Of a stretch of DNA of 40,406 nt, positions 31,811 through 39,639 are shown piece after piece; the stretch's first letter is position 1; the number at the start of each line of letters is the position of its first letter. The position numbers and the translations under genes are program-made. This stretch comes from Clostridia bacterium (lineage in GTDB: Bacteria; Bacillota; Clostridia; Oscillospirales; Acutalibacteraceae): the NCBI GenBank assembly GCA_017409265.1, contig JAFQSY010000021.1, positions 1-40,406 on the forward strand. Reading direction: 5' to 3'. The notes under the pieces are model-generated. The model searched no databases. It worked only from the letters and a program-made list of their open reading frames with translations, and had not been told where the DNA came from.

Positions 31811-32649
31811 TGTGTCTGTCCGTCAAAGGATGTAATGATAAAAACATCGGTTATTTCCGAAAACTCAATTCCCGGCTTAATGACGGCGCTTGCGGAGATA
31901 TCAACCGTGCCGTCAACAACGTCAACGATATTGCCGATAATCAAATCTCTCGGAAATATTCCGCCGACACCCGAGGTGCAGACTATTCCGCCTGCCGTAA
32001 CGGCTGTAGACGACGAAAGACCGGGCATATGGCAATGTCCCTCCTGTGCGAGGGCTACCGTTGAGGTAACAAAGCCGAGGTCCCTTGTTCTGACCTCATA
32101 GGCGCTGACGTTTACCTTGGGGTTGAGAATTGTGTTGACCGTGCATTGGGTCGGAGTTACGGAAGCAACAACGCCGACAAGATATTTGCCGTAGATAACG
32201 GGGTCGTTGACGCAGATATCGTTCGCAGAGCCTTTGTTGAGAGTGAAGGTGCCGAGATTATCGGCTGCATCCCTGCCTATTATGGCAGCCTCTGCAAAAA
32301 CATAGTCGGAATGCTCTTCCTTTATCTGGAGAAATTCCTGATAGAGAGCGTTTTTATTGCGCAGCTGTTCAAGCTCAACAAGCTGTTCGGTGAGATTATC
32401 AACCTGCTTTTTGAGTGCCTCAACCTCGCCTGCAAGGGCTGATGATGATTTAAATGAAACGGGAATTTTTGAAAATTGCGCCGCAACATAAGACGAAACT
32501 CTCGAAACAGGACCGAAAACAAAGCTTGTTACGCTTGTCAGAGGCGACGAACCGCTCCTTGAAACAACGGCAAAAACCGAGCCTGCAAGAAGTGCCGCGG
32601 CAACAACCGCAAATATTTTAAATGCCGTGCTTTTCAAAAAGCGGATCAT
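31807..32649 (-). CDS. mreC: Rod shape-determining protein MreC
   Basis: MreC is a bitopic membrane protein that scaffolds the elongasome and activates PBP2. The 280-aa product has a membrane helix at about residues 10-28 (AFKIFAVVAAALLAGSVFAV) and a coiled coil (about 70-105: LAGEVEALKKQVDNLTEQLV). The two-barrel periplasmic-type domain follows, with AAIIGRDAADNLGTFTLNKG, NDPVIYGKYLVGVV and GVGGIFPRDLIIGNIVDV. It starts 11 nt after mreB and overlaps mreD by 4 nt. Confidence 0.95.
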   Translation of the reverse strand: MIRFLKSTAFKIFAVVAAALLAGSVFAVVSRSGSSPLTSVTSFVFGPVSRVSSYVAAQFSKIPVSFKSSSALAGEVEALKKQVDNLTEQLVELEQLRNKNALYQEFLQIKEEHSDYVFAEAAIIGRDAADNLGTFTLNKGSANDICVNDPVIYGKYLVGVVASVTPTQCTVNTILNPKVNVSAYEVRTRDLGFVTSTVALAQEGHCHMPGLSSSTAVTAGGIVCTSGVGGIFPRDLIIGNIVDVVDGTVDISASAVIKPGIEFSEITDVFIITSFDGQTQ

Positions 32650-32660
32650 CGTTGAACTCC

Positions 32661-33677
32661 TTAGATGTATTTTTTATTGCCTGTGATGTTGAGGCTATCG
32701 TTTTCAAGGCATATGCCTGTGCCGTCTGCAACGCAGTCAAGAGGATTGGTTGCGATGAGAACGGGGATTTTTGTTTCAGCGGAGATGAGCTTGTCAAGTC
32801 CTCTCAAAAGAGCGCCGCCGCCGGTGAGCATAATGCCGTGGTCGATGATGTCTGCGGCAAGCTCGGGGGGAGTCTTTTCAAGGGTGGATTTAACTGCATC
32901 AACAATCTGTGAAACGGGGTCTGCAAGAGCCTCGCGGATTTCTTCGCTTGTGATATCAACATTCTTGGGAAGACCGTCCATAAGATTTCTGCCCTTGATG
33001 TTGATTGTGCCCTCGCCCTCATAGGGATAAGCAGAGCCGATTTTAATTTTGATGTCTTCTGCAGTTCTTTCACCGATAAGCAGGTTATATTTTTTCTTGA
33101 TGTAAGAAATAATAGCTTCGTCAAAATTATCGCCTGCAACTCTTGCGGAGTTAGCAGTAACAACGTCGCCAAGTGAGATAACGGCAACCTCGGCTGTACC
33201 GCCGCCGATATCAACAACCATGCTGCCGGTTGCTTCGCTGACGGGAAGACCTGCGCCGATTGCAGCTGCCATGGGCTCTTCGATAAGGCTTACATATTTT
33301 GCGCCTGCGCTCTTTGCGGCATCATAAACAGCCTTTCTTTCAACCTCGGTAACGCCCGAGGGAATGCAGATAAGAACTCTGATTCTTGAGAAGGGAGTTC
33401 TTTTTGTTGTTCTTTTGATGAAAGAGGCAATCATCTCTGCTGTAATTTCAAAATCAGCAATAACGCCGTCCTTGAGGGGACGTACTGCGGTGATTGAGCC
33501 GGGAGTTCTGCCTATCATTTCCTTTGCTTCTGTACCGACCGCAACAACTCTGGGCGGATTGCTCTTCTGGTCAACAGCAACAACCGAAGGCTCACGGATA
33601 ACGATTCCCTTGCCCTTAACGAAAACGAGGGTATTCGCAGTACCTAAATCTATACCGATATCTTGTGTGAAAAGCAT
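32661..33677 (-). CDS. mreB: Rod shape-determining actin homologue MreB
   Basis: MreB is a bacterial actin that forms membrane-bound filaments guiding lateral wall synthesis. The 338-aa protein has phosphate 1 [20 protein letters not shown], the connecting blocks GREPGS-like [20 protein letters not shown] and [17 protein letters not shown], phosphate 2 [18 protein letters not shown], and the adenosine motif [21 protein letters not shown] precedes the ATG. A lipoprotein gene lies 21 nt upstream, leaving no room for a separate promoter, so transcription of the mre series must enter from upstream or start inside that gene. A single mreB is visible. Confidence 0.97.
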   Translation of the reverse strand: MLFTQDIGIDLGTANTLVFVKGKGIVIREPSVVAVDQKSNPPRVVAVGTEAKEMIGRTPGSITAVRPLKDGVIADFEITAEMIASFIKRTTKRTPFSRIRVLICIPSGVTEVERKAVYDAAKSAGAKYVSLIEEPMAAAIGAGLPVSEATGSMVVDIGGGTAEVAVISLGDVVTANSARVAGDNFDEAIISYIKKKYNLLIGERTAEDIKIKIGSAYPYEGEGTINIKGRNLMDGLPKNVDITSEEIREALADPVSQIVDAVKSTLEKTPPELAADIIDHGIMLTGGGALLRGLDKLISAETKIPVLIATNPLDCVADGTGICLENDSLNITGNKKYI

Positions 33678-33698
33678 TTTAATTATCTCCTTAAGCTA

Positions 33699-34388
33699 TT
33701 AATATACGAAGTTGATTGTTCCGAGAATATCAAGAATCTCGGGGATTGATGAGGAAATGTCTCTGTTTGAGTTAACCATGCAGGAATAAACATCGCCTGC
33801 GTGCTCAAAGAGAATATATGCAAGGTAAACCTGTGTGCCGTTGCCTGTATCTGCAACAAATGCCGAAAAGAAGTTTGCTTCTTCGATTTCGCCGAAGGAA
33901 ACGCCCTTTGTTTCAACAACGGTATTGGGGAAGTTTGACTTCGTGAGGTTAATAACGGATGAACGCTCCTCTGTAATATCGGTAAGGGATTTATCGTCAA
34001 TAACAGAAAGAGTAAGAACGTCCTGTGTTCCGTCTCTCTTAATAACAAGGCTTTCATAGCTCATGCTGTCTGACCAGCCGTTCGGAATCTGAATTGAATA
34101 TTCGGGCATTTCGATTGTGTTGCCGACTACGAGTGCATGCTCAATACCGACTGCGTTGGTCTGATACTCGCCGTCTTGCTTAACGTTTCTGCCGTTTTCG
34201 TCGGTAACAAGAACGATGAGGTTGCCGGCTTCGTCTCTCTTAAGACCGCCGTCAGCTTCGGTAACTGCTGCATAGTTTTCGCCTGCCTTGTCGGTAACAA
34301 GAGTGCCGTCCTTGATGGTGGGCTTACATGCTGTGAAGCATGTGAGAAGAAGAACAAAAGTGAGAACAATAGCAAGATATTTTTTCAT
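33699..34388 (-). CDS. Predicted lipoprotein upstream of mreB
   Basis: The product of about 229 aa has a lipoprotein signal (MKKYLAIVLTFVLLLTCFTAC), with the lipid-modified Cys in the FTAC lipobox. A repetitive polar segment follows (TLVTDKAGENYAAVTEADGG, LIVLVTDENGRNVKQDGEYQ), then a C-terminal mixed alpha/beta domain (about 90-229). The latter begins MPEYSIQIPNGWSDS and recalls PsbP/MOG1-like folds. The ATG at 34388 is chosen over 34406 because AAAGGAA lies 8 nt upstream. It sits 21 nt before mreB and 29 nt after the kinase gene. No known elongasome lipoprotein matches, so a wall-related role is only a contextual guess. Confidence 0.7.
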   Translation of the reverse strand: MKKYLAIVLTFVLLLTCFTACKPTIKDGTLVTDKAGENYAAVTEADGGLKRDEAGNLIVLVTDENGRNVKQDGEYQTNAVGIEHALVVGNTIEMPEYSIQIPNGWSDSMSYESLVIKRDGTQDVLTLSVIDDKSLTDITEERSSVINLTKSNFPNTVVETKGVSFGEIEEANFFSAFVADTGNGTQVYLAYILFEHAGDVYSCMVNSNRDISSSIPEILDILGTINFVY

Positions 34389-34417
34389 GTTGATTTTTCC
34401 TTTCATGGTTGCATTTA

Positions 34418-36016
34418 TCAGCCGTTGAGAGCCTTGAACGCATTTTTATTATTTTTATAAAGAGTTTTATAGACTTCGTAATTTTTGTCATAAACCTCTT
34501 TATTCTTTTCGTTGGGAATGAAGGTTTTCTTTGCGGGGATAAGTCTTTTTGCGTGAGAAACATCGTCGATAATTCCGAGGCCGACTGCCATAATAACCGC
34601 CGCACCGACTGCGCCGACATTCTGCGGGCTGTCAACGGTTTCAACGGTTCTGCCCGTAACGTCTGCAAGAATCTGGCAGGTTACATCGGAGAGTGCGCCG
34701 CCGCCTACAAAGCGGACAACGCTTGAAGTTTTGACCTTTTTATCCTGTGTTTCAAGGAACCAGCGCATATGCATGCAAACGCCTTCAAGAACGGAGCGGA
34801 TAAGCTCTGTTTTGCCGACATCGAGGCTGATGTTGAAGAACATTCCTCTTGCATTGGGGTCCTCAAACGGGCAGCGGTTGCCGTGAAGCCAGGGAGTGAA
34901 GATAACGCCGTTGCTGCCTGCGGGGATTTCATCAACAATCTTTGAAAGATAGTCATAAAGGCTTGTGTAAACGGTTTCGGTGGACTGAACAACATCTGTT
35001 TTTTCAAGGAAGATACCGATTTCGTCAAGAGCAAGATGGTCTTTGACCCATTCAAGGCACTTGCCTGCGGTTTCAAGCTCTGCAAAATAGTTGAAGCTTT
35101 CTTTCTGTGCGCCGATGATAGCGGCAATCATTGCCGATGCATCAACAACGCTCTTTTCGCAGACTGTTGAAACCCAGCCCGAGGTTCCGTTATAAATATG
35201 TGTTTCGCCCAGCTCAACGCTGCCTGCGCCGACACCGATGAGCGATGCATCGCCGCCGCCGCCGAAAACAGCCGTGCCGGGAGCAAGCCCGAGTTCAGCC
35301 GCAGCCTTAACCGTCAGACCGCCGACCTTATCGGTGCATTCAACGATTTCGGGCATATGGTCGGGATTGACGCCGAGAAGTTTGCAGATGGTTTTGCTCC
35401 AACCCTCATGTCCCTTGCGCAGGTCATAAAGAAGAGTTCCGAATGCGGAATCCCTTGTCATAACAAAGCGGTCGGTCATGCGGCTGATTATGTATTCCTT
35501 AACATCGAGCCACTTGTAAATTTTCTTGAAGTTTTCGGGCTCGTTTTCCTTGACCCAATTGTATTTCCATACGGGGTCCTTAACGCTTGCGGAAACAGCG
35601 CCCGTGATGATAAGCGAGGGAATAAGCTTAAAGATGTTTGCGCCTGCAATCTGGATTCCGTTTGCAATGCCGTCTTTAATCTGCTTTTTGGCACGCTGGT
35701 CCATGTAGCTGAATGCTCTGTGAACAGGCTTTCCGTCCTTATCGACAAGAACAAGACCCTGCATCTGCGAGCAGAAGGAAATGCCCTCAATCTGTTCGGG
35801 TTTTATATCGCATTTTTCAAAAACGGTTTTGGTGGTGGAGCAGATAGCCTGCCACCATTCATCGGGGTCCTGCTCTGCGCCGCCGTCGGGCAGGATATAG
35901 AGTTTATAGCCCTCCATCGCCGCGCTGATGAGTGTTATTTCGTCACCGATTCCGAAAAGGCAGGTTTTAACGCCTGTTGTTCCTATGTCGTAGGAAATAA
36001 CATATTTTTTTGTCAT
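34418..36016 (-). CDS. FGGY-family carbohydrate kinase (xylulokinase-like)
   Basis: This is a sugar kinase of 532 aa with two actin-like domains. The first phosphate loop is SYDIGTTGVKTCLFG (Asp10). SYMDQRAKKQI (103-113) and GGGGDASLIGVGAGSVELGE follow; the Asp at residue 256 is the expected catalytic base. A second FGGY block, RFVGGGALSDVTCQILADVT, and GAVGAAVIMAVGLG close the ATPase fold. The closest named relatives are xylulokinases, but the substrate is not fixed by the sequence. GGAGGG precedes the ATG. A GH4 glycosidase gene diverges from the 298-nt AT-rich gap upstream, so both may serve the same sugar source. Confidence 0.85.
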   Translation of the reverse strand: MTKKYVISYDIGTTGVKTCLFGIGDEITLISAAMEGYKLYILPDGGAEQDPDEWWQAICSTTKTVFEKCDIKPEQIEGISFCSQMQGLVLVDKDGKPVHRAFSYMDQRAKKQIKDGIANGIQIAGANIFKLIPSLIITGAVSASVKDPVWKYNWVKENEPENFKKIYKWLDVKEYIISRMTDRFVMTRDSAFGTLLYDLRKGHEGWSKTICKLLGVNPDHMPEIVECTDKVGGLTVKAAAELGLAPGTAVFGGGGDASLIGVGAGSVELGETHIYNGTSGWVSTVCEKSVVDASAMIAAIIGAQKESFNYFAELETAGKCLEWVKDHLALDEIGIFLEKTDVVQSTETVYTSLYDYLSKIVDEIPAGSNGVIFTPWLHGNRCPFEDPNARGMFFNISLDVGKTELIRSVLEGVCMHMRWFLETQDKKVKTSSVVRFVGGGALSDVTCQILADVTGRTVETVDSPQNVGAVGAAVIMAVGLGIIDDVSHAKRLIPAKKTFIPNEKNKEVYDKNYEVYKTLYKNNKNAFKALNG

Positions 36017-36235
36017 GATTTCCCTCCTGAATTGAGATGCAGAGCATCATTTTAATTATATATCGTGTGAGAATAAAATAATTAATAATTTTTGAAGAAA
36101 GGGTAACTTTTCATTTAATAAACCCTATTATCCGATTATAACTATCCTATTATATCATTATTATTATAATTGTTTTAATATTAAAATACAAGTGTTATTT
36201 ATAATTTTATTACATTAAATAATCGGAATTTACTA

Positions 36236-36296
36236 TTGTAAAAGCTTTAACGGTGTGATATATTAAAGTTAAACCGATGTGTGAATAATCACACCG
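36236..36296 (+). promoter_or_regulatory. GH4 promoter with overlapping operator
   Basis: TTGTAA (36236-36241), a 17-nt spacer and TATATT (36259-36264) form a good promoter. CGGTGTGAT (36251-36259) overlaps the -10 and has its inverted mate ATCACACCG at 36288-36296, just past the expected start site. An extra GTGTGA (36278-36283) lies between them. This is a likely repressor operator. The rest of the gap back to 36017 is AT-rich and shows no gene. Confidence 0.65.
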
Positions 36297-36314
36297 AAAA
36301 AAGGAGGAAATCCA

Positions 36315-37637
36315 ATGCCTAAAATTACATTTATGGGTGCGGGAAGCACCGTTTTCGTCAGAAACGTTATCGGTGACTGCATGTGCACTCCTGCTCTTCG
36401 CGACAGCACAATCGCACTCTACGATATTGACGCCGAAAGACTTGAGGACAGCTATATTATCCTCAGCGCACTCAATAACAACATCAACGAAGGCCGCTGC
36501 AAGATTGAGAAATACTGCGGCGTTGAAAACAGAAAGGATGCTCTCCGAGGAGCAAACTTTGTTGTTAACGCAATTCAGGTTGGTCTTTATGACCCCTGCA
36601 CCATCATTGACTTTGAAGTTCCCAAGAAATACGGTCTGCGCCAGACTATTGCCGACACTCTCGGCATCGGCGGCATCATGAGGGGGCTGCGAACAATTCC
36701 CGTTCTCAAGGACTTCGCAAACGATATGGAAGAGGTATGCCCCGACGCATGGTTCCTCAACTACACAAACCCCATGTCAATCCTTTCGGGCTACATGCAG
36801 AGATATACAAATGTCAAGACCATCGGTCTGTGCCACAGCGTTCAGAGCTGCACCAGAGACCTTCTTAATCACCTTGGCATGGAAGATAAGCTTGAGGGCA
36901 GAAAAGAGCTTATCGCAGGTATCAACCACATGGGCTGGCTTCTCGAAATTCAGGATAAGGACGGAAACGACCTTTACCCCGAAATCCGCAGAAGAGCCGC
37001 AGAAAAGAATGCAACCGAAAAGCACAGCGATATGGTCAGATTTGAGTATATCAAGAACTTCGGCTATTACTGCACCGAATCCAGCGAGCATAACGCAGAA
37101 TATAACTGCTTCTATATCAAGTCGAAATACCCCGAGCTTATCGAGAGATATAATATTCCTCTTGATGAGTATCCCCGCCGCTGTGTAAATCAGATTGCAG
37201 GCTGGAAAGCTGAAAAAGAGAGAATCCTTGATAACGGTCAGATTACCCACGAGCGTTCGGGCGAATATGCGTCTTACATCATGGAAGCTCTTCTTACCGG
37301 AGGACCTTATAAGATTGGCGGCAACGTGCTTAACACAGGTCTTATCGACAACCTGCCTGCCGATGCCTGCGTTGAAGTACCCTGCCTTATCGACGGCAAC
37401 GGCATTCACCCCTGCCATGTCGGCAAGCTTCCCGTTCAGCTTGCAGCAATGAACATGACCAATATCAACGCACAGCTTCTTACAATCAATGCAGCAGTTA
37501 CAAAGAAGAGAGAAGATATCTATATGGCTGCAATGCTTGAGCCTCACACCGCCGCCGAGCTTTCGATTGACGAAATCAAGGCTATGGTTGACGAGCTTAT
37601 CGAAGCCCACGGCGAATTTATGAAAGACTATAAATAA
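36315..37637 (+). CDS. Glycoside hydrolase family 4 enzyme (alpha-galactosidase-like)
   Basis: GH4 enzymes use NAD+ and a divalent metal to cleave glycosides by a redox elimination mechanism. The 440-aa protein has the N-terminal dinucleotide fold KITFMGAGSTVFVRNVIGD, TNPMS (151-155) and GLCHSVQ (171-177). The presumed metal ligands are Cys173 and His205 (in AGINHMGW). CHSVQ is the alpha-galactosidase (MelA) type rather than the CNxP of 6-phospho-glucosidases or the CHGF of glucuronidases. AAAGGAGG lies 8 nt before the ATG. It is cytoplasmic and is followed by a hairpin terminator. It diverges from the FGGY kinase. No transporter is visible in the window. Confidence 0.9.
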   Translation: MPKITFMGAGSTVFVRNVIGDCMCTPALRDSTIALYDIDAERLEDSYIILSALNNNINEGRCKIEKYCGVENRKDALRGANFVVNAIQVGLYDPCTIIDFEVPKKYGLRQTIADTLGIGGIMRGLRTIPVLKDFANDMEEVCPDAWFLNYTNPMSILSGYMQRYTNVKTIGLCHSVQSCTRDLLNHLGMEDKLEGRKELIAGINHMGWLLEIQDKDGNDLYPEIRRRAAEKNATEKHSDMVRFEYIKNFGYYCTESSEHNAEYNCFYIKSKYPELIERYNIPLDEYPRRCVNQIAGWKAEKERILDNGQITHERSGEYASYIMEALLTGGPYKIGGNVLNTGLIDNLPADACVEVPCLIDGNGIHPCHVGKLPVQLAAMNMTNINAQLLTINAAVTKKREDIYMAAMLEPHTAAELSIDEIKAMVDELIEAHGEFMKDYK

Positions 37638-37696
37638 GTGCAGAGTTCAGAGTGCAGAACGCAGAATATCGGGTGGGCATTGCCCACCCTTTTTTG
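37636..37696 (+). repeat. Related intergenic element R6 with terminator hairpin
   Basis: AGTGCAGAGTTCAGAGTGCA and GAACGCAGAATATC form an arm of degenerate AGTGCAGA-type units. A perfect hairpin, GGGTGGGCA (37671-37679) with TGCCCACCC (37681-37689), and a T run follow. The arm resembles the flanks of R3. The hairpin also works as the intrinsic terminator of the GH4 gene. Confidence 0.75.
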
Positions 37697-37749
37697 ATGA
37701 TTGACAATATAATTTTAATATGGTATCTTTTAGAAAAGGGGGATATAAA

Positions 37750-38232
37750 ATGAAAACAAAAATATCAGCTTTATTATTAATTTTAGCAATTATTTTATCA
37801 AGTATATCAATGTCGATAACTGCATATGCAGAAATTGAAGAAGACCCTAAATTTCCTTGCGGTGGCGTTATTGAAGAAATTAAGGTGAGGATTCTTTATA
37901 CTCCGCTTTCAAATCTGATTAGTATTTCAGAAACAGAGCCAACGTTAACGGGAACTGTGCTGAAAATAACATATCCTGACGGTACGAGCGAAATTTATAC
38001 GGTTGAAGAAAATGAAGGTTGTTACAGCGCAGGAAAGTTTTCCGTAAGTGTGTACCGTTTTAACGGTGTAAATATGGGTGAAGTTATTAATTACGGTTTA
38101 GTTTCACAAACGCTTTCTGTTTATTTTGATGATGAATTTCCCGGCGGATACGACGGAGATACAGAATTTGTTTTTTTACATCTACCGTCATTTGAGGATA
38201 TTTATCAGATGATATCTGTATATTTTAAATAA
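37750..38232 (+). CDS. Secreted protein, unknown function
   Basis: This is a predicted exported protein of 160 aa. The Sec signal peptide (MKTKISALLLILAIILSSIS, with a likely cleavage after AYA near residue 27) leads to a mature acidic, beta-rich domain of about 133 aa. That domain shows TLTGTVLKITYPDGTSEIYT, SVSVYRFNGVNMGEVINYGL and FDDEFPGGYDGDTEFVFLHL, with two cysteines (PCGG and GCYS) that could pair. The ATG at 37750 is chosen over 37720 because GGGGGA lies 8 nt upstream. The gene is more AT-rich than its neighbours, with codon use that differs from the GH4 gene, which may mean recent acquisition. It is monocistronic and ends at a strong terminator. Confidence 0.7.
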   Translation: MKTKISALLLILAIILSSISMSITAYAEIEEDPKFPCGGVIEEIKVRILYTPLSNLISISETEPTLTGTVLKITYPDGTSEIYTVEENEGCYSAGKFSVSVYRFNGVNMGEVINYGLVSQTLSVYFDDEFPGGYDGDTEFVFLHLPSFEDIYQMISVYFK

Positions 38233-38246
38233 TTATAATATCGAAA

Positions 38247-38285
38247 TTACCCCCGATTTTTGGAATCCAAAAATCGGGGGTTTGT
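38247..38285. terminator. Strong shared terminator
   Basis: CCCCCGATTTTTGG and CCAAAAATCGGGGG form a perfect 14-bp stem around a 3-nt loop at about 38251-38281. It lies between the convergent secreted-protein and antiporter genes. The plus-strand side is followed by TTTGTGATTTTTTATT. Confidence 0.9.
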
Positions 38286-38291
38286 GATTTT

Positions 38292-39578
38292 TTATTTGAT
38301 TTTTGCGGGAGCAGTTCTGTGCTTTCTGTTCTTTTCGTGGGGCTTGGGTTCGATGTTGCCTGCCTTTGTGAGGGCGATTTTTGTGAGCATCGGACCGACA
38401 AGCTCATAAACAAGAACGGAGAAGAGAACGATGTTTCTTATCATTTCGCCGACTGCGCCAAGCTCCATTGCGGTAACCGACATGCCGAGGGCAACGCCTG
38501 CCTGCGGAAGAAGGGTGATACCGAGATATTTTGTCGTTTTATCGTCGCATTTCATGAGCTTTGCGCTGCCGTATGTGCCTAAATATTTACCGAGTGAACG
38601 GCTGATGATGTAAGCCGCGCCGATGCCGACGATTGCGATATCCGTGAAAACGCTCAGCTCAAGCTCTGCGCCGCTGAGAACGAAGAAAAGCGCAAAAAGA
38701 GGAACAGTCCACTTGTCCGTTTTTTCCATTATTTCTGCCGAGAAGTCGCAGATGTTGCAGAATATCGTGCCGAGCATCATGCAAACGAGAAGAGCAGAAA
38801 ATCCGACATGAACGCCGCCGATTTCAAACTTAATCATTGAAAGGGCAACGGTGAAGATAACGCATGTGACGGAAAGGCACAGACGCTTGCTGTTTGAGCT
38901 GAAGAATCTTTCGAAAATTGAGAAAAGAATGCCCATGATTGCGCCGAGTGCGAGGGAGCAGACAATTTCAATCAGAGGCTCGAGAATAATAGCCTTGAGG
39001 TTAAATTCGCCGTGCTCAACAGCTTTTGCAACACCGAAAGAGATTGCGAAAATAACAAGACCTACGGCGTCGTCGATAGCAACGATGGGGAGAAGCAAAT
39101 CTGTGAGTCTGCCCTTTGCCTTATACTGACGGACAACCATCAGCGTTGCGGCGGGGGCGGTTGCGGCAGCGATTGCGCCGAGAGTAATAGCCATTGAAAG
39201 CGGAAGCTTTTCTTCGCCGAGAACGAAGTGAAGCCCGATAAGAGCGGCGTCAACGAGAAGCGTTGCGATAACTGCCTGAACAATACCGATGAAGGTTGCC
39301 GTGCCGCCGAGCTTTTTGAGCTGTGAAAGGCGGAACTCATTGCCGATTGCAAAGGCGATAAAGCCGAGGGCAACGTTTGAGATAAGCTCAAATTCCTTGA
39401 CGTTTTCGTGTGAAATAAAGCCGAAACCCTCAATTCCGATTCTGCCGAGGCAGTAGGGACCGATGAGGATACCTGCAACGAGATATGCGGTAACCGAGGG
39501 AAGTCCGAGCGGCTTTGCGATACGGGACATTACCAGACCCGCACCGAGTGCAATTGAAATACAAAATAAAGTTTCCAT
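38292..39578 (-). CDS. CPA2-family cation/proton antiporter (Kef/NapA type)
   Basis: This integral membrane protein of 428 aa has about 12 hydrophobic helices. The two-Gly N-terminal helix (LPSVTAYLVAGILIGPYCLG), the conserved ALGFIAFAIGNEF block and LLPIVAIDDAVGLVIFAISF are typical of the Na+(K+)/H+ exchanger superfamily. The last of these carries the ion-binding Asp pair. There is no C-terminal TrkA-N domain; the tail is short and basic (PKPHEKNRKHRTAPAKIK), so gating differs from KefB/C. GAAGGG stands before the ATG. Possible roles are pH or cation homeostasis. It lies 61 nt after purL, with a stable hairpin in between. Confidence 0.88.
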   Translation of the reverse strand: METLFCISIALGAGLVMSRIAKPLGLPSVTAYLVAGILIGPYCLGRIGIEGFGFISHENVKEFELISNVALGFIAFAIGNEFRLSQLKKLGGTATFIGIVQAVIATLLVDAALIGLHFVLGEEKLPLSMAITLGAIAAATAPAATLMVVRQYKAKGRLTDLLLPIVAIDDAVGLVIFAISFGVAKAVEHGEFNLKAIILEPLIEIVCSLALGAIMGILFSIFERFFSSNSKRLCLSVTCVIFTVALSMIKFEIGGVHVGFSALLVCMMLGTIFCNICDFSAEIMEKTDKWTVPLFALFFVLSGAELELSVFTDIAIVGIGAAYIISRSLGKYLGTYGSAKLMKCDDKTTKYLGITLLPQAGVALGMSVTAMELGAVGEMIRNIVLFSVLVYELVGPMLTKIALTKAGNIEPKPHEKNRKHRTAPAKIK

Positions 39579-39601
39579 AAATACCCTTCTTTTTTACGTG
39601 C

Positions 39602-39631
39602 TTAACGGGCAACCGCAAGGTTACCCGTTAA
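39602..39631. other. 13-bp hairpin between purL and the antiporter gene
   Basis: TTAACGGGCAACC (39602-39614) pairs with GGTTACCCGTTAA (39619-39631), with one G-U-type position and a GCAA loop as read on the plus strand. It lies 9 nt beyond the purL stop. No U-tract follows on the minus strand, so it may protect the purL 3' end or act as a processing signal rather than a plain terminator. Confidence 0.6.
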
Positions 39632-39639
39632 ATTATTGA

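Noticed and set aside
35198-36055. 285-aa plus-strand frame opposite the FGGY kinase
   Set aside because: It mirrors the kinase codon bias and is Cys/Ala-rich without a domain. The kinase is certain.
36777-37610. 277-aa minus-strand frame opposite the GH4 gene
   Set aside because: It is an antisense shadow. GH4 motifs and the ribosome-binding site are on the plus strand.
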